From Cherax quadricarinatus (Eukaryota > Arthropoda > Malacostraca > Decapoda > Parastacidae), in contig NC_091340.1 in NCBI RefSeq assembly GCF_038502225.1, positions 29,195,294 through 29,259,293 of the forward strand: a DNA stretch of 64,000 nt, read 5' to 3'. A model generated the notes under the pieces. The model saw only the letters and a program-made list of their open reading frames with translations, ran no database searches and had not been told where the DNA came from. Every line of letters starts with the position of its first letter. The stretch's first letter is position 1. The translations under genes and the position numbers were made by a program. Of the stretch, positions 10,452 through 20,388 are shown in pieces.

Positions 10452-10828
10452 TGATAAATTAGACACATGTGCATCTCTTTTGTATCTTTATTGAGGAAAC
10501 GTTTAGCCACACAGTGGCTTCATCAGTCCATACAAAGGAGAATCGTGAAGAACAGGAGGAGAATAAGGTAATCAGTCCCTCAGCCTAGAGTCGATGTGGT
10601 CAGAATGCAGAATACAGTATATGAGCGGAGAAGTGGCTTATATACCGTAGACAGGAGAGGTGCAGCAGTCGTAGGTGGTGTCACATTTGTCCAATGTGGA
10701 AGTAGGTCGTGCCCAAGGGTTAGGCAAGTGAAGAATTCCCAAGTATTAAGATCCCAAGAAGTTGCTGTGTCAGACAGTGTTGTAGATGAATGGTTCAGAG
10801 AACCGACAAGTTGATAAATTAGACACAT
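10452..10828 (-). mobile_element. Penelope-like terminal-repeat copy
   Basis: Minus-sense copy of the family seen at 9711-10105. Its hammerhead-like site (10495-10529) has the core GAA mutated to TAA, so it would be inactive. The flanks carry the family words AATCAGTCCCTCAGCCT and GGTGCAGCAGTCGTAGG. The copy also contains an open frame of 72 codons that is only the reverse of non-coding family sequence. Confidence 0.65.
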
Positions 10829-11092
10829 GTGCAACTCTTGGGTATCTTTGACGAGGAAACGTTTCGCAACACAGTGACTTCATCAATCCATTCAAAGGGT
10901 CACGACCTACTTCCACATTGGACAAATGTGACACCACTCACGACTGCTGCACCTCTCCTGCCTACGGTATATAAGTTACTTCTCCGCACATATACTGTAT
11001 TTTGTTCAAGACTGGTGGACTGACCACATCGACTCAAGGCTGAGGGACTGATTACCTCAAACTCCTCCTGTTCTTCAGCATTCTCCTTTGTA
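10829..11092 (-). mobile_element. Penelope-like copy interrupted by a younger PLE (left part)
   Basis: Left portion of another copy of the same family, with a degenerate hammerhead-like site at 10855-10889 (TTGATGA, imperfect stem II). It is broken at 11092, and its sequence resumes at 12367 after a duplicated CATTCTCCTTTGTA. It is therefore older than the element inserted in it. Confidence 0.65.
11079..11092. repeat. Target-site duplication, left copy
   Basis: CATTCTCCTTTGTA, identical to 12367-12380. It bounds the Penelope-like insertion. Confidence 0.8.
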
Positions 11093-11133
11093 AAGTAAAA
11101 GGACACAAGTGCAACTAATGTGACATTTTATTG

Positions 11134-11170
11134 TGGCAACGTTTCGCTCTCCAGGAGCTTTATCAAGCCA
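11134..11170 (-). ncRNA. Hammerhead-like motif, PLE left arm
   Basis: Minus strand: stem I TGGC, core TTGATAA (two departures from CTGATGA), A, stem II GCTC-CTGGA-GAGC, GAAACGTT, stem I partner GCCA. The paired stems are kept although core bases 3 and 8 have changed, so self-cleavage is doubtful. Confidence 0.4.
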
Positions 11171-11562
11171 TTACAAACAATACATGAACACAGAGGGTAT
11201 ATAAAGGATCAGAGTGAGGTGCAATACTAGTGAGGTACCATTTCGATGTTCACTAGTGGTGGTGGTAGTAGTAGTAGTGGTAGTGGTAGTAGTAGTAGTG
11301 ACAGAAGTTGTAGTAGTAGTAGTAGTGACAAAAGTAATACAATATGGTAGAGCAATTAATTCGTACATGAGTAAAAGGATATAAAAGCTATTACTTGGGT
11401 AACATAAAAATAGTTTGGACAAATATAGACTGGAAAGAGGCAGCTTGTTTCAGTGTTCACTCTCTGTAATGTGCTTTGTGTAGTATAACAGGAGAGACTA
11501 TGTGATGGCAGGGTTTACTGTTTTCAGGAGGATTCTTGGTGCTTGGATTTTGTCCTGGTTAG

Positions 11563-11940
11563 ATTCTAACCAGGACAAAATCCAAGCACCACGAACCAGT
11601 CAATGCAGGAGTTTACACTATACTCTGTGGAGGCTGTGACAAGATTTACGTAGGTGAAACAGCAAGAAACCTCGACACCCGCCTCAATGAACACATTTAC
11701 GCATGTAGGAACGATAACTTGAACAACGCCTGTGTACAACACCGAAATTCCACCAATCATCTCATGAAATTCAGAGACGCCCAATTAGTGATCAAAGAAA
11801 CTAATTTCCGCAGACGCAAGTGCCTCGAATCAGCACTGATCGCTGTTTCGAATACAATTAAACAAAACAACGGCAGCTTCACCATCTCCGAAGTCTTAGC
11901 AAGAATCCTCCTGAAAACAGTAAACCCTGCCATCACATAG
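11563..11940 (+). pseudogene. GIY-YIG endonuclease domain of a Penelope-like element, C-terminal fragment
   Basis: The open frame runs from just after a TAG at 11560-11562 to the TAG at 11938-11940 (125 codons). It contains VYTILCGGCDKIYVGETA at about residues 19-36 followed by RNLDTRLNEH, which matches the GIY-YIG family: an xIY core, K-IYVGET and a conserved R...H helix. In Penelope-like elements this domain sits C-terminal to the reverse transcriptase and nicks target DNA for target-primed integration. Here the RT is missing, and no start codon precedes the domain until an internal Met. The coding segment ends in the right inverted arm, which also supplies the stop. The 5' boundary coincides with a perfect small palindrome (about 11541-11590) where the left arm turns into the coding strand. 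I call it a fragment of a broken element. Confidence 0.8.
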
Positions 11941-12110
11941 TCTCTCCTGTTATACTACACAAAGCACATTACAGAGAGTGAACACTGAAACAAGCTGCCT
12001 CTTTCCAGTCTATATTTGTCCAAACTATTTTTATGTTACCCAAGTAATAGCTTTTATATCCTTTTACTCATGTACGAATTAATTGCTCTACCATATTGTA
12101 TTACTTTTGT

Positions 12111-12172
<62 letters not shown>

Positions 12173-12255
12173 GTGAACATCGAAATGGTACCTCACTAGT
12201 ATTGCACCTCACTCTGAGCCTTTATATACCCTCTGTGTCCATGTATTGTTTGTAA

Positions 12256-12292
12256 TGGCTTGATAAAGCTCCTGGAGAGCGAAACGTTGCCA
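12256..12292 (+). ncRNA. Hammerhead-like motif, PLE right arm
   Basis: TGGC + TTGATAA + A + GCTC-CTGGA-GAGC + GAAACGTT + GCCA, the mirror of 11134-11170. It is followed by the family tail CAATAAAATGTCACATTAG. Confidence 0.4.
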
Positions 12293-12366
12293 CAATAAAA
12301 TGTCACATTAGTTGCACTTGTGTCCTTTTACTTTACATATTGTCGGTAATTCTACCAACTTTATTA

Positions 12367-12380
12367 CATTCTCCTTTGTA
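12367..12380. repeat. Target-site duplication, right copy
   Basis: CATTCTCCTTTGTA, identical to 11079-11092. Confidence 0.8.
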
Positions 12381-12480
12381 TAGACTGATGAGGAAACGTT
12401 TCGCCACACAGTGGCGAAACGTTTCCTCATTAAAGATACCCAAGTGTTGCACTTGTCGGCTCTCTATACCATTTATCTAC
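12381..12480 (+). mobile_element. Penelope-like copy, right part after the insertion, with a snap-back palindrome
   Basis: Continuation of the copy broken at 11092. Where its relatives read CTGATGAAGCCACTGTG, this copy reads CTGATGA and then GGAAACGTTTCGCCAC, giving an 18-bp arm palindrome at 12389-12427 around ACA. The tail CATTAAAGATACCCAAG and TTGCACTTGTCGG is normal for the family. Confidence 0.6.
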
Positions 12481-12859
12481 ATTATACCTCTGTATTATAG
12501 TAACATCACTGGTTTACGATAATAACACTTTCCTCCCTCCCACTGTCAGGGTTAATACTTAAAAACAGAAATAGTGAACCTGACATGGAGACATGTAAAC
12601 AGTACTGAGTGGCCTTTATATGTGAGCTATCTGAGGTCTTCTTCAGCAGATAGTTACGGGAGGTTTCACTTACATCACTGGTGTGGGTGAAGGTCATTTG
12701 ATCTTCAGCAGATAGCTACAAGAGAGGATGATTTCACTTATAAAGTGAACATGAATGTTACTTGTGTGGGAGAGACTCGTTCCACGTCTCTACGTCCAGT
12801 CGATTTGGACAAAATAACCTGGCAAGAGTTGCAGTAAGTCTAATAGACCCTGAGTGAAT
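12481..12859. other. Anonymous spacer
   Basis: No gene recognised. Two short similar blocks, ATCTTCAGCAGATAG- and CTTCTTCAGCAGATAG-like, occur at 12636-12655 and 12702-12715. Confidence 0.4.
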
Positions 12860-13138
12860 GTTTAGTGCAGGAGCGAGGGAAAGAGAGGTAGGAAGAGAGA
12901 ACTTGGGGGGAAAAGTGATTGCGTGATAGGAAGAAGGGAGAGAAGAATGTAGGAGAAAGAAGTGGGAGATGCGAGGTAGCAAGAAGGAAGTGAGGAAGGT
13001 GAGGGATAGGAAGCAACAAGAGGGGATTTAAGAATGGGAAGTAGGAACAGGGGAGGGAGAGGGGAGAGAGGAGGGAGAGGAGAGGGCAGTGAGAGGGGAG
13101 GGGAAGCAGGATAACATGGTGTGGATGAACGCACACAG

Positions 13139-13214
<76 letters not shown>
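12860..13214. repeat. Purine-rich tract followed by (AC)n
   Basis: 12860-13120 is a G/A-dominated low-complexity tract (GAGGGA, GGGAGAG, AGGAAG words). 13138-13214 is an (AC)n microsatellite of about 38 repeats. The long minus-strand frames here are Cys-Val and Ser-Leu-Pro strings from the simple sequence and are not genes. Confidence 0.9.
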
Positions 13215-13216
<2 letters not shown>

Positions 13217-13519
13217 TATATGCTAGTATCGTTATCAGTAACAGTTACAAAGTCCGTGGAGGTCGCTGGGCTGGCTGTTTATATACCGTATTGGTTGTTA
13301 GTGCTGTTTGTGTTTATAATTGCAGTGGTTGTTGGTGCTTAGTTTACAGTGTGGTAGTTGTTTGTAATGACAGTGATCATACTGCAGTGGTTATTACCGC
13401 AAATTGTTTGCACACTGTAGCGGTTGTTTGTACTGTTGTATTTATAATATAGTGATCAATAATGCTGGCTGTGTTTGTACCGTAGAGGTTAATACGGTAG
13501 TGGTAGTGCTGGTTGGCTG

Positions 13520-13705
13520 AAGGGTGTTCCGGGGGTCAACGCCCCCATGGCTCAGTTCCCGACCAGGCCTTCCATTAGATCAGTGCTTGATCAACCAGGC
13601 AGTTACTGCTGGCTGCTCGTACTCCAACCTATAGCCCACAGCCCGGCTGATCGGTTACTGATTCCAGGAATCTTTCCAGCATCCTCTTGAAGACAGCCAA
13701 GGCTG
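13520..13705 (-). mobile_element. Non-LTR retrotransposon 3'-end fragment
   Basis: The plus strand holds GTTCCGGGGGTCAACGCCCC, GACCAGGCCTTCC, GATCAGTGCTTGATCAAC and CATCCTCTTGAAG. These words recur in order at 34393-34515 and at 41926-42120, where they lead into RT coding sequence on the minus strand. This copy has only the 3' UTR and the first codons of the C-terminal tail. Flanks 13215-13519 and 13706-13985 show nothing I can name beyond GTT/GTG-rich sequence. Confidence 0.7.
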
Positions 13706-13988
13706 AGATTATTGTCTAGTGGTTTATAATGCTGGTTTCTGGCTCCATTTGGCTCTATTTATGCCGTAGTTTTTGCTAGTGTTGACTGAATACTGTAGTG
13801 ATTAACAGTGTTAGTCGTAGTAGTAGGGGTTGTTATTTCAGGGTAATGTTATATTGGTGGTCGCTACATAAAAATCTCTAATAAATGATAATGTGTTGTC
13901 ATGCCGGAGATAATTATTCTATTACCTGGTGTTATTAACTTTATGTAAACAAAATCACCTGTTATGGTCATTATCGTGGTGACTGACG

Positions 13989-13989
<1 letters not shown>

Positions 13990-14066
<77 letters not shown>
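13990..14066. repeat. (GA)n microsatellite
   Basis: About 38 GA dinucleotides without interruption. The region to 14426 is otherwise anonymous. Confidence 0.95.
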
Positions 14067-14067
<1 letters not shown>

Positions 14068-14426
14068 GAAGGTAGAGGCGCAATATACAACTGTGGAGAC
14101 TGAGGTAGAAACTATACACACAGGTAGACTGTGAACGGAAGACTGAGTTAGCAGATAATATTAATTAGGAGAAATGTAGGAGGAATCAAAATCAGGAACC
14201 ATTATATGAAATGAAAACGAAAAAAAAATATATGGACAGGATGGGTTTTTCTCTCTTTTTTCTCTTATAACTAGGAGAAAAAATAGTTACTTAACTGGAT
14301 GATTGTTTACAGCAGCATATAACTGGATAGATATCTTCAGTATTATATCAGACTGGGTATGTCTTCGTAAGTACTGTACATATGATGTCTGAATAGATGC
14401 GTACAGTATTACAAATGATACCTGGG

Positions 14427-15502
14427 TAGTTGCCAGTACCAGAAGGTGGTAGTTATCAGTGCCAGAAGGTGGTAGTTATCAGTGCCAGAAGGTGGTAGTT
14501 ATCAGTGCCAGAAGGTGGTAGTTATCAGTACCAGAAAGTGGTAGCTGTCAGTACCAGAAAGTGGTAGCTATCAGTACCGGAAAGTAATAGCTGTCAGTAC
14601 CAAAACGTGGTAGTTATCAGTACCAGAAGATGGTAGCTGCCAGTAACAGAAAGTGGTAGTTGTCAGTACCAGAAGATGGTAGCTGTCAGTACCAGAAGGT
14701 GGTAGCTGTCAGTACCAGAAAGTGGTAGCTGTCAGTACCAGAAAGTGGTAGCTGTCAGTACCAGAAAGTGGTAGCTGTCAGTACCAGAAAGTGGTAGCTG
14801 TCAGTACCAGAAGGTGGTAGTTGTCAGTACCAGAAGGTGGTAGTTGTCAGTACCAGAAGATGGTAGCTGTCAGTACCAGAAGGTGGTAGTTGTCAGTACC
14901 AGAAGGTGGTAGTCGTCAGTACCAGAAGGTGGTAGTTGTCAGTACCAGAAGATGGTAGCTGTCAGTACCAGAAGGTGGTAGTTGTCAGTACCAGAAGGTG
15001 GTAGTTGTCATTACCAGAAGATGGTAGTTGTCAGTATCAGAAGGTGGTAGTTGTCAGTACCAGAAGGTGGTAGTTGTCAGTACCAGAAGGTGGTAGTTAT
15101 CAGTACCAGAAGGTGGTAGCTGTCAGTACCAGAAAGTGGTAGCTATCAGTACCGGGAAGTGGTAGCTGTCAGTACCAGAAGATGGCAGCTGTCAGTATGA
15201 ACCAGAAGGTGGTAGTTGTCAGTACCAGAAAGTGGTAGCTGTCAATACCAAAAGGTGGTAGCTGTCAGTACAAGAAAGTGGTAGCTGTCAATACCGGAAA
15301 GTGGTAGCTGTCAGTACCAAAAGGTGGTAGCTGTCAGCACCAGAAGATGGTAGCTGTCAGTATGTACCAAAAAGTGGTATTTGTCAGTACCAGAAGATGG
15401 TAGCTTTCAGTATGTACCAAAAAGTGGTAGTTGTCAGTACCAGAAGATGGTAGCTGTCATTACCAAAAGGTGGTAGCTGTCAGTACCAGAGAATGGTAGA
15501 TA
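14427..15502. repeat. 23-bp minisatellite (CAGTACCAGAAGGTGGTAG)
   Basis: About 46 copies of a 23-bp unit with core CAGTACCAGAAGGTGGTAG and a variable GTT/CTG-TC linker. Variants include GATGGTAG, AAGTGGTAG and insertions of TATGTA (15180-15200, 15360-15420). Early units carry GTGCC and later ones GTACC, so the array is structured by local expansion. Stops occur in most frames; no coding use is suggested. Confidence 0.95.
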
Positions 15503-15517
15503 TCTGTCTCGTATACC

Positions 15518-15823
15518 ATGCTTGCAGGAACCTTCCCACACCTTATGACATCCCAGATAACACTCAAAATTCTACCAATTAAAGATCTCCATATCTGGAA
15601 CCGCAATTTCCTTTTGGTGCAATTTTATCTGTCACCAACTCGTCACAATATTGGAGTGAACGCGGTGTTTCATGTCGCAGCATTTGGAAGGAAGCAAGAC
15701 CGTCCAGCTACTCAAGAAATGCAATCAACAGTCACATGTATATTGCACTTAACAATATTGCAACTGCACTCTTTGATCCACCACCTGCAGTGGCTAACAT
15801 TTTTTGCAAGCGAAAGAGTGTGA
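15518..15823 (+). other. Unrecognised 101-codon open frame
   Basis: An ATG-to-stop frame with no domain that I recognise. It is rich in His, Leu and Thr. An overlapping frame ends in a fairly protein-like stretch (DPPPAVANIFCKRKSVTAV), so either may be a relic of a transposon protein. There is no clear promoter, no neighbour gene, and both flanks are minisatellite or anonymous sequence. I would not annotate it as a gene without a homology hit. Confidence 0.12.
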
Positions 15824-16451
15824 CAGCAGTGTTCCCGCTAAGGAATTGAACCAGAACAGTTTGTGTAAAAGGTGCCAAAGGCAACACCTCTCCAAAGGTG
15901 CTTCAAAAAAATACTTTTGCTCCGGTATTTCGTCGTTGCTGGTACAAATACATTAGAGTTTGGATTTGCTTTTTGCTAAGTAAAAATATTTTTAAATAAG
16001 TGAATATTATTTTTTTCTGTTATGTTTTTGCACTAAAGAGAATAGTTAATAAATATACCAATAAACATTTTTTATATTCCGCCACTTATCTTTATTCCTT
16101 ATTCTTAAATGGCGAAGAAGAAATGTCATAAGATATGAGAACTCCTGATTGCCAGTAAAGTTCTAAAAAAGGATGCGTGGATAAGGGGTGATAAAGAATA
16201 AAAAGAAAGGTGCGTTAATGAAGCGTAGAGGGCAAAGAGGTTTGGAAGAAGAGTGAGAAAGAAAGTCTGAAGAGAAGTGGGTAACGAGTAGAGAGGAAAG
16301 AAGTATTTTGGAGATGAGTGGAAAGAATGGTGAACAGAAGATTGAAAGAAATATAGAAGAGGAAGGGGGAAATGGATGAGAAGAGAAGATAGCAAGTGGT
16401 GTGGTAAGAAAAAAAGAATAGGAAAGGGTGAGAACAGTAGAAGGGACAGGA
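15824..16451. other. Anonymous spacer, purine-rich at the right
   Basis: No gene recognised. 16190-16440 is G/A-rich on the plus strand and gives a Ser/Leu/Phe-rich minus frame that is compositional. Confidence 0.5.
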
Positions 16452-17322
16452 GGATAATACTAGAGGGGAAAAGGTAAGGATACTAGAGGGGAAAAGGTAA
16501 GGATACTAGAGGGGAAAAGGTAAGGATACTAGAGGGGAAAAGGTAAGGATACTAGAGTGGAAAAGGTAAGGATACTAGAGGGGAAAAGGTAAGGATACTA
16601 GAGTGGAAAAGGTAAGGATACTAGAGGGGAAAAGGTAAGGATACTAGAGGGGAAAAGGTAAGGATATTAGAGTGGAAAAGGTAAGGATACTAGAGTAGAA
16701 AAGGTAAGGATACTAGAGGGGAAAAGGTAAGGATACTAGAGGAGAAAAGGTAAGGATACTAGAGGGGAAAAGGTAAGGATACTAGAGGGGAAAGGTAAGG
16801 ATACTAGAGGGGAAAAGGTAAGGATACTAGAGGGGAAAAGGTAAGGATACTAGAGTGGAAAAGGTAAGGATACTAGAGGGGAAAAGGTAAGGATACTAGA
16901 GTGGAAAAGGTAAGGATACTAGAGGGGAAAAGGTAAGGATACTAGAGGGGAAAAGGTAAGGATACTAGAGGGGAAAAGGTAAGGATACTAGAGGGGAAAA
17001 GGTAAGGATACTAGAGTGGAAAAGGTAAGGATACTAGAGGGGAAAAGGTAAGGATACTAGAGGGAAAAAGGTAAGGATACTAGAGGGAAAAAGGTAAGGA
17101 TACTAGAGGGGAAAAGGTAAGGATACTAGAGGGTAAAAGGTAAGGATACTAGAAGGGAAAAGGTAAGGATACTAGAAGGGAAAAGGTAAGGATACTAGAG
17201 GGGAAAAGGTAAGGATACTAGAGGGGAAAAGGTAAGGATACTAGAGGGGAAAAGGTAAGGATACTAGAGGGAAAAAGGTAAGGATACTAGAGGGGAAAAG
17301 GTAAGGATACTAGAGGGTAAAG
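16452..17322. repeat. 23-bp minisatellite (GGTAAGGATACTAGAGGGG)
   Basis: About 38 tandem copies of GGTAAGGATACTAGAGGGG plus AAAA (23 bp), with rare variants GAGTGG, GAGGGA, GAAGGG and one 22-bp unit near 16792. The unit contains TAG and TAA. It is unrelated in sequence to the 14.4-15.5 kb array although both have a 23-bp period. Homogeneity is high, so turnover is recent. Confidence 0.96.
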
Positions 17323-17329
17323 TGGTGTG

Positions 17330-17492
17330 AAAAGTGAGGTTGAGGTAGTGGCTTCATTAACACACTTACACACTACACATACATCAACATTATCAAGACT
17401 GAGTACATCTGTAGCGTGCAGCTACCTTTTCTTCTCCTACTTTTGCTTCCCTTCTCTCCCCCTTCTACCTCTTGTGGCTAAAACTACTTTCC

Positions 17493-17569
<77 letters not shown>

Positions 17570-17735
17570 GTTACCAGCATTATTACTACCACTAGTTTTC
17601 CACCCTCTCTCCCCGTCCCTGTCCTCCTCGCCTATATATACTAGCTCACTCATTCTCTTCTGTAATTGGCCCAGGCCGGACCGAAACGTCGTCTTAAGCT
17701 TCTCTCTCCTATGTGCTAGTTATTTGCGTACAGCT
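17330..17735 (+). mobile_element. Penelope-like terminal-repeat fragment with (CTA)n
   Basis: Contains a (CTA)n tract of about 75 bp (17492-17567), a position also occupied by ACT/TAG repeats in the PLE arms at 12.1 and 38.7 kb. This is followed by TATATATACTAGCTCACTC and GGCCGGACCGAAACGTCGTC, which resembles the GAAACGT end of the hammerhead-like family. The upstream CTGATGA is not recognisable. Fragment only; the assignment rests on order and the GAAACGTC word. Confidence 0.45.
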
Positions 17736-19000
17736 GTCTATTTATGATAGATTTGTCATACCAAAACAGCAATGTTTAATTCAGATGTTCTAAATCCTCC
17801 TCCTAATTAAATGCAGTTTTTGTTCTGGCCAAGACAGTCGGATTCGTAACTGTGACACTGTAATAACAACTGGTTATGTGCCTGTTAAGGTTACTGTATT
17901 TCAAGCCATTATGCTATGTTGTTACTCGTTAAGTTTGACTTAAACACGAGAATTTATCCATACCTAACCCTAAATATTTTGTACAGGGGATTTTTTTTAA
18001 TACAGAATATGAAAATCAACTGTTGCTTAAAAACGAGATGTATATTTCGTTACACAGGTTGAGTTTCTTTCATGAAATACTGAAATACTCGATAGACTTT
18101 AGTATCGTTAATGGGACATGGTTAATTATTCGCTAACGATTTACACACATTTAGGATGGTTTACCATCGTAGGATGGTAAACCACAAATAAAACTACTGG
18201 AGCTCTACTGGTAGGGAACTTGCATAGCTGTCATCATAACCGAAGTCACAATAGCATAAACATCAATATTCATCGCTCTACTGATGTCTAATTGCTCAAG
18301 TTAGTCAGTTTTAATGCTAATTGTTTACAACACATCCTGTATATCTGAATATAAAAGGGAAACACAGCCAGATTTTGTTAGAAAAAAACTTAAGTGCTGT
18401 ATAGATGAGGGGAAGCTGCATGATGCTGGTATTATTGCAATCAAATCATCCCCAATACATTGGGCGAGCATTTAAGGTGTGCTCACTTTAAATACAAATA
18501 CAACCAAATGTTACCTGGTGATAGTTATTCCTGGAATAAGTGATGCTCAAACTGAGATTAAACTGGTATACTGTGTCATCTCCTGATGGTACATTAGTTT
18601 CCGGACTAGTTACCCAAATATTGCACAAGTGTCTTATTTATCAACTTGTTGGTGTTTATTTACAGGAACAACAGTACCAGCAATATTCTGGCAGGTTAGA
18701 AATTATACAGACAGTTTGTAAATATGGGATACCAATGGTTGCAAGAGTTATCAGAGTAGCAATACCAACAGTACCACCAGTCTGAAGTTTTACATTTCTT
18801 ACAATAACTTATTATCTTATTTAGAAAAAATCCAAAGTAACACAAAACCATACTCTCATTAAGGTACCTAAATTGCAAGTATCAAGCGTTATCTTATAAT
18901 GAATATTTGTTAATAACGTAGAAAAAACAGAAGGATAATTTCCTGGTACAAGAAGTAAATGTTTATTATTACATTGTTGGATGTAACTAGTATCTGTTTA
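17736..19000. other. Anonymous region with a short PLE tail
   Basis: AT-rich and without recognised genes. 18616-18668 carries a PLE-type tail (ATTGCACAAGTGTCTTATTT then ATCAACTTGTTGG). The small open frames at 18540-18785 and on the minus strand at 18696-18878 have no domain I know. Confidence 0.45.
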
Positions 19001-19294
19001 ATTACATTATTCTGGGGAGGTGATTGAGAACCATCTTTAATACCACTCACGTTAATTACATTATTCTGGGTAGGTGATTGAGAACCTTCTTTAATACCGC
19101 TCACGTTAATTACATTATTCTGGGTAGGTGATTGAGAACCATCTTTAATACCACTCACGTTAATTATATTATTCTGGGTAGGTGATTGAGAACCATCTTT
19201 AATACCACTCACGTTAATTACATTATTCTGGGAAGGTGATTGAGAACCATCTTTAATACCACTCACGTTAATTACATTATTCTGGGTAGGTGAT
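19001..19294 (-). repeat. 54-bp tandem array, left block, open on the minus strand
   Basis: About 5.5 copies of a 54-bp unit. On the minus strand each unit is exactly 18 codons, GSQSPTQNNVINVSGIKD. The unit-to-unit changes visible in the peptide are T/S/P at the SPTQ site, D/E at GIKD and V/I in NNVI, with no stop. The frame continues downstream for about 30 further codons (to 18910) without repeat character. It is the same array as 20389-21462, split by a solo LTR. Confidence 0.93.
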
Positions 19295-20388
19295 TGTTGC
19301 AACCCCTGAATGGGTTACAATGATTATTATGTATATATGTAATGTATATTACCTTTTCATATAATTTTATATTGCTTATATTTGCGATAATAGCTAAATC
19401 GTAAATGTATGACTTTATATTATTATTTGACTGTTATATTGTTATTTAGCTTATGTTGTTAGGATGTATATAAAATGTGCTCAGTTAGTCTTGATTGTCA
19501 AACTACTGTAATTATCGCTTGTCGCTCGTTATACTGCCGGCTTCTGAGCTGCAGTTGTCCACGTAGCTATCACGTGATCGAGGGGGGGTGTCCTCACCTC
19601 TTGTGAAGTAGTCAGTCTGCTGGAGACTCGCTTGGTGGTTGGACAGATTGTCTGTCTCATTATTCTTGTTAGTTCTGTAGAACTTTGTTCACAGAACATG
19701 TAAAGACTTTGTGATTTTCGACGTTGTACTGAGGTTGTGTGTCTCATAGACACTCTGAACATCTCAGGTCCCGAGCTATAGCTTCTGACCTAATTTTGTA
19801 CTGGTTTCTGTGTATTGTCGCAGTCGCTTGATATTGCATTGCTATTGGGCTTAGCATTCTTTGTTGTTCAAGCAGACTGTTCGGGTTGCCAGTCGGTCAA
19901 GAAGTTAGTTTATTTGAGGACTTTGTTAGTCACTTGTTTAAGTCTTATTCGAGTCTTGAGACATAGCTAACTACTTAAGAGCACTTACATGCATACACAC
20001 ACTTGTACATATTTGTAATATCTTATTAAATGTTAATGTACCTGACGGTATTTAAGAATTATAAATGTGATATGTGCTTTCAGCACAATAATATTGAACT
20101 CGAGAGATTGATTTTATTTTGATTGCTGTGATTTAATTTACTTTGATAATATACCTCTAGACAACTTATAGACTTAATAAATTTATTAAATTTTAATTTC
20201 TCTAGTTAGTAGCCTACCAGTTGTAATCCTAAAGCACTATTGAACCATACTGAATTTTAATGGATAATTGGACAAGGATACTGACTACTTGTTACGAAAA
20301 CCCAGTAACAGGCTGGATGCTAGAAGGGCAGTCCTTTCTAGTATTCACTGGAGATCTCTAAGCTTTTAGAATCGCGTTTTTTGTAACA
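19295..20388 (+). mobile_element. Solo LTR (BEL/Pao-like) inside the 54-bp array
   Basis: A 1,094-bp segment bounded by TGTTGCAA ... TTGTAACA, near-perfect inverted ends of the TG...CA type. It is flanked by GTGAT on both sides (19290-19294 and 20389-20393). The array needs GTGAT only once here, so this is a true 5-bp target duplication. A TATA-like TATATAAAA lies at 19467-19475 and suggests plus-strand transcription. There is no gag-pol, hence a solo LTR formed by LTR-LTR recombination. BEL/Pao is inferred from the TGTTGCAACCCC start and the 5-bp duplication. A 77-codon minus frame inside is fortuitous. Confidence 0.78.

Larger units (their letters stand above)
11093..12366 (+). mobile_element. 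Penelope-like element with inverted arms and GIY-YIG remnant
   Basis: A 1,274-bp insertion flanked by a 14-bp duplication, CATTCTCCTTTGTA (11079-11092 and 12367-12380). Arms of about 450 bp (11093-11562 and 11880-12335) are reverse complements, including CTCACTCTCTGTAATG-type and GAGAGCGAAACGTTGCC segments. The right arm has a clean (ACT)n at 12114-12162; the left arm has an imperfect counterpart. Between the arms lies the C-terminal GIY-YIG endonuclease coding segment. Inverted terminal repeats, a GIY-YIG domain and variable-length target duplications are the hallmarks of Penelope-like elements. The RT domain is absent, so the copy is not autonomous. Confidence 0.8.

Noticed and set aside
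12840..13214. Secreted or membrane protein on the minus strand
   Set aside because: Hydrophobic strings come from a purine-rich tract and (AC)n.
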